A stretch of 6,452 nucleotides of DNA, taken from NCBI GenBank assembly GCA_964402405.1, contig CAYOCE010000060.1, forward strand, positions 1 to 6,452. The letters run 5' to 3'. The position numbers were made by a program, and so were the translations under genes. The notes beneath the pieces are model-generated. The model was not told the origin of the DNA. It worked only from the letters and a program-made list of their open reading frames with translations, and ran no database searches. Shown here one piece after another: positions 1-4,273 of the stretch (the first letter of the stretch is position 1; every line of letters starts with the position of its first letter). Source of the DNA: CAYOCE01 sp964402405 (GTDB lineage: Bacteria > Pseudomonadota > Alphaproteobacteria > UBA7879).

Positions 1-204
1 ATCCCGAGTAGTGAGCGAAGTGAACGTTGTCGAGGGATCCAGCACAAATGCGAAGGCGTACCTGCCCACCGAAGCCTTGGCGAAGGTGGGGCCATCACCT
101 TATAAAGTGAGGACTTCCACCTACGCTAAAGCTTCGGTGGACAAGTCGTCCTCTCATATATACTAGATTCCTCGACAACGTTCGCTTCGCTCACTGCTCG
201 GGAT
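1..204. repeat. Long imperfect inverted repeat (MITE-like or REP-cluster element), cut by the window edge
   Basis: Positions 1-37 and 168-204 are reverse complements with 3 mismatches in 37. Inside are smaller palindromes: CCCACC at 65-70 against GGTGGG at 85-90, GAGGAC at 109-114 against GTCCTC at 148-153, and CCACC at 117-121 against GGTGG at 136-140. No open frame of note is present and no transposase is seen. The left end coincides with the window start, so the arm may extend further and a target-site duplication cannot be judged. It may be a miniature non-autonomous element or a cluster of REP-like palindromes. It probably lies between rsmG and the gene upstream, which in many alphaproteobacteria is mnmG; that gene is not visible here. 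Confidence 0.6.
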
Positions 205-214
205 GACAGTAGAA

Positions 215-262
215 GGAAGAGACCACCTATCGATGGATCCCTTCCTCCCGGCTACGCCATGG
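215..262. repeat. Degenerate REP-like palindrome upstream of rsmG
   Basis: This stretch has the landmarks of the better preserved copy at 6310-6383: a GACCACC start, TGGATCCC at 234-241, and a CCCGGC-TACGCC palindrome core at 247-258. Here the right arm has decayed (CATGG instead of CCGGG). It is non-coding. Its similarity to two other intergenic copies in the window supports a dispersed repeat rather than a gene-specific control site. Confidence 0.4.
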
Positions 263-309
263 TGAACCGCCGAGTTATTTTGAAGTAAAACCATAAATTG
301 AAAGAAACA

Positions 310-972
310 ATGACAAATATAAATTTAATCTCCAATATAACTTATGAAGAATTTCTATCTAAAATAGAAATTTTAAACATAAATATTTCACGGGACACCT
401 TTAATAAATTATGTTTATTTCTAAAACTATTGGAGGAAGCATCTGAAACGATGAACTTAGTAGGAAGATCCACTTTGCCTACTATATGGGATCGACACTT
501 GATTGATAGCCTTCAATTGTACCCCATTGTTTTACAATACTTGAAATCAAATAATGGGGTAATGGACATCGGCAGTGGTGCTGGCTTCCCTGGGATTGTT
601 CTCGCCATTTTGGGAGTTCCCAATGTGACACTTGTAGAAGCCACAAAAAAGAAGTGTGGATTCTTACAAAATGTTTCACGTGAAACATTTTGTTCCTATC
701 GAGTTCTCGATCAACGCATCGAAGATCTTGTTTTATCCCAACCTCCAGCTGTTATTACAGCCCGAGCAATGGCTCCTCTTGAAAAATTACTATCGTATAC
801 TTTCAAATGGCTATCTAAAGAAACAACAGGAGTTTTTCCAAAAGGTGAAACTTGGGAAGATGAACTAAAAACCGCTGAGCGTCACTGGAAATTCAAATAT
901 GAAATTTATCCAAGCCTAACAAATGAGAAAGCCAAAATTTTAGCAATTCATCATTTAAAAAGAAAAAGATAG
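310..972 (+). CDS. rsmG: RsmG (GidB), 16S rRNA (guanine527-N7)-methyltransferase
   Basis: RsmG uses S-adenosylmethionine to methylate N7 of G527 in 16S rRNA in the small subunit. From the ATG at 310 the product is 220 residues, a normal family length. The SAM-binding loop DIGSGAGFPG lies at 86-95, with the acidic residue E110 after the next strand. Family blocks are also seen at NLVGRST (49-55), DRHLIDSLQL (61-70), TARAMAPL (150-157) and PKGETWEDEL (177-186). An in-frame TTG at 298 would add four residues; neither start has a good ribosome binding site, and I prefer the ATG. A perfect parS site is written into codons 121-127 (NVSRETF). The gene belongs to the conserved rsmG-parA-parB neighbourhood, but here 305 bp separate it from parA, so the two are probably not tightly co-transcribed. 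Confidence 0.95.
   Translation: MTNINLISNITYEEFLSKIEILNINISRDTFNKLCLFLKLLEEASETMNLVGRSTLPTIWDRHLIDSLQLYPIVLQYLKSNNGVMDIGSGAGFPGIVLAILGVPNVTLVEATKKKCGFLQNVSRETFCSYRVLDQRIEDLVLSQPPAVITARAMAPLEKLLSYTFKWLSKETTGVFPKGETWEDELKTAERHWKFKYEIYPSLTNEKAKILAIHHLKRKR
384..399. other. Possible degenerate parS site in the rsmG 5' region
   Basis: The sequence matches the parS consensus TGTTTCACGTGAAACA at 12 of 16 positions, with an intact left half TTTCACG. It encodes ISRDTF, the counterpart of the VSRET peptide often found near the N-terminus of alphaproteobacterial RsmG. It may be an eroded site, a weak ParB site, or simple coding conservation. Binding is not expected to be strong because the right half carries most of the mismatches. 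Confidence 0.25.
666..693. other. parS: parS centromere site 1, inside rsmG
   Basis: This is a perfect 28-bp palindrome whose central 16 bp (672-687) are the canonical parS TGTTTCACGTGAAACA. ParB binds this sequence as a dimer through its helix-turn-helix and is loaded there as a CTP-dependent sliding clamp. The palindrome is read in frame as part of RsmG. The outer arms ACAAAA/TTTTGT are identical at all three sites in the window. Confidence 0.95.
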
Positions 973-985
973 CCTCTCTTTTCTG

Positions 986-1013
986 ACAAAATGTTTCACG
1001 TGAAACATTTTGT
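986..1013. other. parS: parS centromere site 2, just downstream of rsmG
   Basis: This 28-bp perfect palindrome is identical to the copies at 666-693 and 1198-1225, with the 16-bp consensus core at 992-1007. It begins 13 bp after the rsmG stop codon and is non-coding. Its centre lies 320 bp from site 1 and 212 bp from site 3. Confidence 0.95.
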
Positions 1014-1056
1014 TTGTGTTGTGTTTCTCTTTTTAGACCATCCTTATCACCATTCC

Positions 1057-1146
1057 AACCACCCCCACGCAGGTGGGGGTCCACAGATACCTCTGGGTGA
1101 TTCCTTGAAAGCGCTACCGCACATGGATCCCCTCCTTCGAGGGGAT
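1057..1146. repeat. REP-like double hairpin with spacer, between rsmG and parA
   Basis: Hairpin A pairs ACCCCCAC (1061-1068) with GTGGGGGT (1073-1080) around a GCAG loop. Hairpin B pairs ATCCCCTC (1127-1134) with GAGGGGAT (1139-1146) around CTTC. Both stems are perfect 8-bp GC-rich stems. The order CCACCCC-hairpin-GGGGTCCA, spacer, TGGATCCC-hairpin-GGGAT is repeated at 6310-6383 with different stems and spacer, which indicates a dispersed family. The spacer (1086-1128) has its own diverged copy at 4124-4166. Either hairpin could also slow transcription leaving rsmG, but there is no T-run. Confidence 0.65.
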
Positions 1147-1197
1147 GGTTAGAAAGTTGAAGAGATGGTGTTAATGCTGATCACGGTTTTTCTTCTT

Positions 1198-1225
1198 ACA
1201 AAATGTTTCACGTGAAACATTTTGT
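1198..1225. other. parS: parS centromere site 3, at the parA promoter
   Basis: This is the third identical 28-bp palindrome, with the consensus core at 1204-1219. Identity with site 1 extends 5 bp further left, so 1193-1225 equals 661-693 over 33 bp. It ends 3 bp before the -35 box of the predicted parA promoter. ParB bound or spreading here is well placed to repress parAB transcription; this is inferred from position. Confidence 0.95.
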
Positions 1226-1228
1226 CAC

Positions 1229-1257
1229 TTTACATCCCAAAAAAACTCTCTTATGAT
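1229..1257 (+). promoter_or_regulatory. Predicted sigma70-type promoter of parAB
   Basis: A -35 box TTTACA (1229-1234) and a -10 box TATGAT (1252-1257) are separated by 17 bp; each matches consensus at 5 of 6 bases. Transcription would start near 1264. That leaves a very short leader of about 14 nt to the ATG at 1278, or about 29 nt to the ATG at 1293. parS site 3 lies directly upstream. Confidence 0.65.
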
Positions 1258-1277
1258 CTGAATATGTAATCCTTTGT

Positions 1278-2063
1278 ATGGAAAATTTAAGCATGTTATC
1301 ATCTTCTATCATCGCCGTTGCAAACCAAAAAGGTGGGGTCGGCAAAACAACGACCGTTGTTAACTTGGCGACAGCCCTTGCGGCTATCCGAAAAAAAGTA
1401 TTGCTAATTGATTTTGATCCTCAAGGAAATGCCAGTACGGGGTTGGGGGTTGAGTTTTCTAAAAGGTCTCCCGGCATTTATGAGTTTTTATGTGGCATTT
1501 GCTCTTCTAATCAAGCCATTCATAAAACCCTCATTCCAAATTTGGATATTATGCCCTCTAGTCCTGATTTAGCGGGGTTAGAGGTTGAATTAGTTAATGA
1601 GTCAAATCGAGAATATAGACTAAAAAATATCCTTCAAGAGATGGGATATGACTATATATTAATTGACTGTCCTCCTTCATTGGGAATCTTAACTATTAAT
1701 GCCTTGGTTGCAGCGCGTAGCGTTATTATTCCTCTACAATGTGAATATTATGCCCTTGAAGGATTAAGTCAGTTATTAAAGACGATTGGCAAAATCAGGG
1801 ATTACTATAATCCCTCTCTGGAACTAGAAGGGGTTGTTCTCACTATGTTTGAGGCCCGCAGCGCCCTTAGCCATTCTGTTGTACAGGATGTGCGGGGTCA
1901 TTTGAAAGATAAAGTGTATCAAACTATTATCCCCCGAAATGTTAAGGTATCAGAAGCCCCATCCCATGGTCAGCCCGTACTGATTTATGATTTAAAGTGC
2001 CCCGGTGCCCAAGCGTATATCAGATTAGCTCGGGAAATAATTTATCAAAAAAAGGAGTGTTAA
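1278..2063 (+). CDS. parA: ParA chromosome-partitioning ATPase (Soj type)
   Basis: ParA is a deviant-Walker ATPase that binds DNA non-specifically as an ATP dimer; ParB stimulates its hydrolysis, which moves the parS region toward the cell pole. The 261-residue length is typical of chromosomal ParA, which lacks the N-terminal DNA-binding domain of plasmid type Ia proteins. Visible motifs are KGGVGKTT at 18-25 (signature lysine K18, P-loop K23), IDFDPQGN at 44-51 (D45), the Walker B strand ILIDCPPSLG at 127-136 (D130), and IPRNVKVSEAPSHGQPV at 218-234. The ATG at 1278 has no clear ribosome binding site; an in-frame ATG at 1293 is an alternative that leaves every motif intact. parB follows after 1 bp, so the two form an operon driven from 1229-1257. 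Confidence 0.97.
   Translation: MENLSMLSSSIIAVANQKGGVGKTTTVVNLATALAAIRKKVLLIDFDPQGNASTGLGVEFSKRSPGIYEFLCGICSSNQAIHKTLIPNLDIMPSSPDLAGLEVELVNESNREYRLKNILQEMGYDYILIDCPPSLGILTINALVAARSVIIPLQCEYYALEGLSQLLKTIGKIRDYYNPSLELEGVVLTMFEARSALSHSVVQDVRGHLKDKVYQTIIPRNVKVSEAPSHGQPVLIYDLKCPGAQAYIRLAREIIYQKKEC
2052..2057 (+). promoter_or_regulatory. Strong ribosome binding site of parB
   Basis: AAGGAG lies 7 nt before the parB ATG and inside the last codons of parA. It is the best Shine-Dalgarno sequence in the window and fixes the parB start. It also suggests that ParB is translated more efficiently than ParA from the shared message, since parA has no such site. Confidence 0.8.
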
Positions 2064-2064
2064 A

Positions 2065-3234
2065 ATGAATACTGAAAAAAAGAGTCCTTTAGGACGAGGT
2101 CTTAGTTCTTTGTTTAGGCATCAGGAAGATGCCCTCTCACATGCGGAAACTATATCAGATAAAAAATCAGATATATCTAAAAATAAATTTGATATATTAG
2201 AAAAAGAAATGGATATGTCTGATAATGAATTAGATATATCCCCGATCAATTCGGATATATATATAGAAGAAAATCAGGATCCTAAAAAGATATTGACGAA
2301 ATCCATGAAGCTTCCTAAAGAAATTCAAGATCGGCAAGATTCATGGGAAAAGTATAGAAAAATTCGTACGAAGCTATCTCCCGATGTTGTTAAAAAGTAT
2401 AAAGAAAATCACCTTTCTCAAAAAAGTACCTTTCAACATATCAATATAGATTTTATAAAACCTGGGGCTTTTCAACCAAGAACCAATTTTGACCCAGAAG
2501 AATTAGAGGAGCTTGCCCAATCCATTAAAGAAAATGGCATTTTACAACCCCTACTTGTACGACGCCGGGGCGATGTTCTTTATGAACTTATAGCTGGGGA
2601 ACGTCGATGGCGAGCAGCAAAAATTGCTGGATTAAAACAAATCCCTGCAATGGTTGTCATATTGACGGATGATGAATCGTATACAGCTGCTATTGTTGAG
2701 AACATTCAACGAGAGAATCTAAATCCTTTGGAAGAAGCCAAAGCCTATGACAACTTAATTCAAAAACTAAACTATACTCAACAAGAAATATCAGGTTTGG
2801 TTGGAAAAAGTCGCAGTTATGTTGCAAACATGATGCGTCTTTTAAGTCTTCCTGAAAAGATTTTGAATTATATTCAATCAGAAGAACTAACCCCTGGTCA
2901 CGCTCGGTTATTAATTGGTCTTGAGGAAGTTGATGCTGTAAAGCTTGCAGATCGCATGGTTAAAAATAAATTAAATGTTCGAAACGCCGAGCGACTATTA
3001 AAAAGAAGTCAAACAGGAGAAGAGGTAGAAGAAGAATTAAATCCCCCCCATGCTCCGTACCAGGATCCAGAAATTCAGATCATTCAAAACCAGATCCGAG
3101 AAACATTGGGGTTAGAGGTTTTTCTTAAGAACCAAGGAAATCAAGGAACTTTGATCTTAAAATTTATGAATCTTAATCAGCTAGACGATATTATTGAGCG
3201 ACTAACTCGAAAGAATCCTGAAGGATCTCTTTGA
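2065..3234 (+). CDS. parB: ParB (Spo0J-type) parS-binding CTPase with a long N-terminal extension
   Basis: ParB binds parS, hydrolyses CTP and closes into a DNA clamp that spreads from parS and activates ParA. At 389 residues it is roughly 90 longer than common chromosomal ParB proteins. The order is: LGRGLSSLF at 9-17, which fits the basic N-terminal ParA-stimulating motif; a charged low-complexity stretch at about 18-120 with five heptads at 35-69; the N-terminal CTPase domain from about 125, with QPRTNFD (137-143), GERRWRA (178-184) and ENIQRENLNPLEEA (212-225); the helix-turn-helix region at about 237-263; and a C-terminal dimerisation domain at about 335-389. All expected catalytic and DNA-binding blocks look intact. 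The gene follows parA by 1 bp and ends in tandem stops TGA-TAA. The matching parS sites lie upstream in the same window. Confidence 0.97.
   Translation: MNTEKKSPLGRGLSSLFRHQEDALSHAETISDKKSDISKNKFDILEKEMDMSDNELDISPINSDIYIEENQDPKKILTKSMKLPKEIQDRQDSWEKYRKIRTKLSPDVVKKYKENHLSQKSTFQHINIDFIKPGAFQPRTNFDPEELEELAQSIKENGILQPLLVRRRGDVLYELIAGERRWRAAKIAGLKQIPAMVVILTDDESYTAAIVENIQRENLNPLEEAKAYDNLIQKLNYTQQEISGLVGKSRSYVANMMRLLSLPEKILNYIQSEELTPGHARLLIGLEEVDAVKLADRMVKNKLNVRNAERLLKRSQTGEEVEEELNPPHAPYQDPEIQIIQNQIRETLGLEVFLKNQGNQGTLILKFMNLNQLDDIIERLTRKNPEGSL
2167..2271 (+). repeat. Five imperfect 21-bp (7-residue) tandem repeats within parB
   Basis: Codons 35-69 of parB form five units with the pattern x-D-[I/M]-x-x-x-x, each built around GATATAT-like DNA. 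Units begin at 2167, 2188, 2209, 2230 and 2251. The D-I/M pair is kept in every unit, while the last four residues vary and are mostly charged or polar. The repeats sit in the region linking the ParA-contact motif to the CTPase domain. They are probably a flexible or coiled spacer that grew by slippage; a DNA-level role of the 21-bp AT-rich period is possible but unproven. Confidence 0.7.
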
Positions 3235-3279
3235 TAAAAAAGTAACGTATTTTATGTGAAGCTTTTTCCCTCTAATAAG

Positions 3280-3303
3280 CCATCCCGATTTTTATCGGGG
3301 TGG
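3280..3303 (+). terminator. Hairpin after parB, possible terminator, related to a dispersed hairpin
   Basis: CCATCCCGAT (3280-3289) pairs with ATCGGGGTGG (3294-3303) over 10 bp with one T-G wobble and a TTTT loop, 46 bp after the parB stop. Only TTTCGTATTATT follows, so the U-tract is weak. The arms are nearly the same as the hairpin at 6311-6334, so this may be a dispersed palindrome that happens to serve as the parAB terminator. Confidence 0.5.
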
Positions 3304-3440
3304 TTTCGTATTATTGTGTGTAATTTATCACAGCTCTCTCTAAAAAATGAAAAAAATATTTATGAACGAGATATGCTCAAAACCTTTGGCTTTCATCTTT
3401 TTATGGGTTTAAAAAAAACAAAAAAGAAAGAAAAAAGATC

Positions 3441-3449
3441 TGTGGATAA
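3441..3449 (-). promoter_or_regulatory. Perfect DnaA box
   Basis: TGTGGATAA here is the exact reverse complement of the strong DnaA box TTATCCACA. Nearby near-matches are TTATCAACA at 3501-3509 (8 of 9, plus strand) and TTTGGATAA at 4108-4116 (8 of 9, minus orientation). The flank at 3340-3440 is very A-rich. One perfect box is weak proof of an origin, but its position beside parABS is suggestive. Confidence 0.4.
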
Positions 3450-3521
3450 CTTTGTGGGAAAAGAGAATGTCGGATTTTTTTCAAATTACCCTCGTACTCC
3501 TTATCAACAACCCCCGTGACT

Positions 3522-3564
3522 CGCCACGGCGAAGCCTTTGGCATGGCCGAGAGGCTGGGCCCAT
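3522..3564. repeat. REP-like relic related to the element at 66-96
   Basis: The segment shares CGAAGCC-TT(T)GGC and GGG-CCATCA landmarks, in the same order, with 66-96, and is GC-rich and partly palindromic (GCC and GGC blocks) in an otherwise AT-rich region. Spacing differs between the copies. I read it as a decayed member of the same dispersed family; no function is visible. Confidence 0.35.
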
Positions 3565-3800
3565 CAAAATAAGAAATAATATTAGATGTCTAAAACAGAT
3601 GAATCTTTTAAGGTAGAAAAATAATTTTAGGAAAGCATGATCTAAATAATTTCATGTAACTGATTAGTTATCATATGTCCTATTCTAGGAGAGTATATAA
3701 TACATTGATTTTTAGTATTTTTTACACCTCCTATAAAGCAATATTTACGATAAAAAGTAAAGAAAGTGATTGCAATCCCCTTTGAAATTAGAAATAATAT

Positions 3801-3825
3801 AAAAAAGAACCGGGCATAAGCCCGG
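3801..3825 (-). terminator. Intrinsic terminator, minus strand
   Basis: On the minus strand CCGGGC (3825-3820), loop TTAT and GCCCGG (3815-3810) form a perfect 6-bp GC stem, followed by TTCTTTTTT (3809-3801). The T-run exists only in this direction, so it marks the 3' end of a minus-strand transcript. No minus-strand protein gene precedes it, which supports an RNA gene. Confidence 0.75.
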
Positions 3826-3920
3826 CCAAGTTTAACTGGGAGGTTTACGTCTTGGGGAAGACGTACGTGCTAAGGTTTGGAATCAACCCTTAGCGCTTTC
3901 AAGCGTTGCGCTTGAAAAAT
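3801..3920 (-). ncRNA. Candidate structured small RNA, minus strand
   Basis: Read on the minus strand, four hairpins follow one another: TTTCAAGCG/CGCTTGAAA (arms at 3909-3917 and 3897-3905, 9 bp, 3-nt loop), GCTAAGG/CCTTAGC (3888-3894 and 3869-3875, 7 bp), ACGTCTT/AAGACGT with a CCCC loop (3858-3864 and 3847-3853, 7 bp), and a GC-rich terminator with a T-run. There is no open frame of useful length on that strand. Upstream lies a TATACT-like -10 (3932-3927), but no good -35, so the 5' end is uncertain. The unpaired stretch between the third hairpin and the terminator contains CCTCCC, complementary to Shine-Dalgarno sequences, as in alphaproteobacterial CCUCC-type regulatory RNAs. I do not recognise it as 6S, SRP, RNase P or tmRNA; the family is unknown. 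Confidence 0.5.
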
Positions 3921-3946
3921 ACTATAAGTATATATAATGCACCCCG

Positions 3947-3997
3947 ATCTAAAATGCTCGTGCTAATTCGGCATTCTAGATATTCGTTTTTCGAATA
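3947..3997. repeat. Two adjoining inverted repeats
   Basis: ATCTAAAATGC (3947-3957) and GCATTCTAGAT (3971-3981) pair over 11 bp with one mismatch. Directly next to it, TATTCG (3981-3986) and CGAATA (3992-3997) form a perfect 6-bp stem with a TTTTT loop. They lie just upstream of the candidate minus-strand RNA and could be protein-binding sites for its promoter or part of a longer transcript. Confidence 0.45.
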
Positions 3998-4000
3998 CGC

Positions 4001-4069
4001 CTCTTGGAAGAGTAGGGTTTATTGGTATAGAGGTTTGAAACTTCTGAAATAAAATTTTTCTTCCAAGAG
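4001..4069. repeat. Perfect 11-bp inverted repeat with a 47-bp loop
   Basis: CTCTTGGAAGA at 4001-4011 is the exact reverse complement of 4059-4069. The enclosed segment contains a weaker palindrome, GAGGTTT/AAACTTC, near 4030-4044. The function is unknown; the spacing would allow a long hairpin in RNA or a paired protein-binding site. Confidence 0.4.
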
Positions 4070-4123
4070 TTTTCTTCTACATTAATTTTTCTGTAAATAA
4101 CCTGAATTTTGGATAAAAATGCG

Positions 4124-4166
4124 GATACTTCCGGGCGATATCTTGAAAGTGCTACCGCACACAGAT
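4124..4166. repeat. Diverged copy of the 1086-1128 spacer sequence
   Basis: Aligned without gaps to 1086-1128, 35 of 43 bases agree, including a fully conserved GCTACCGCACA and CTTGAAAG. The copies lie 3,038 bp apart in the same orientation, both in non-coding DNA. The flanking hairpins present at 1057-1146 are absent here, so the conserved part is the spacer itself. Confidence 0.6.
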
Positions 4167-4273
4167 GTGAGTCCTCTTTTTCCCATACTCAAAACCTAGT
4201 GTTGGTTTTTCTAAAAAGCTGTGATAGCCTTAATAAAGGTAGGCTTTCGGTACAATTATAAGAATTTTTAAAA

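Larger units (their letters stand above)
3235..4273. other. Gene-free kilobase between parB and tamA
   Basis: I see no credible protein gene here on either strand. An 87-codon GTG frame at 3256-3519 runs through the post-parB hairpin and A-rich sequence, with no ribosome binding site and no family likeness. The contents, entered separately, are a hairpin, a perfect DnaA box, a REP-like relic, a hairpin cluster with a minus-strand terminator, two more inverted repeats and a diverged repeat copy. The stretch 3565-3800 is plain AT-rich sequence in which I find nothing beyond a 10-bp palindrome, GATTGCAATC, at 3768-3777. Confidence 0.7.

Noticed and set aside
482..868. Frames opposite or out of phase within rsmG that contain MFHVKHFV-like peptides
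   Set aside because: The shared peptide is only the palindromic parS read in another frame; rsmG occupies the region convincingly.
893..1084. 63-codon minus-strand frame across the end of rsmG
   Set aside because: It overlaps rsmG, reads through parS site 2 and a REP-like hairpin, and shows no domain features.
3246..3265. Further degenerate parS near the parB stop
   Set aside because: Only about 11 of 16 positions match, without a full half-site; this is expected by chance in AT-rich DNA.
3256..3519. 87-codon GTG-started plus-strand frame after parB
   Set aside because: It begins inside the short gap before the post-parB hairpin, reads through that hairpin and A-rich tracts, has no ribosome binding site and resembles no family.
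3838..3893. 13-codon plus-strand frame (TTG at 3852) with GGGAGG 8 nt upstream
   Set aside because: It could be a leader peptide, but the GGGAGG is the complement of the CCTCCC of the minus-strand candidate RNA, the frame runs through hairpin stems, and no gene follows closely.
3866..3900. tRNA T-arm-like stretch in the hairpin cluster
   Set aside because: The loop lacks the TTCRANY pattern, and no acceptor stem or anticodon arm can be drawn.
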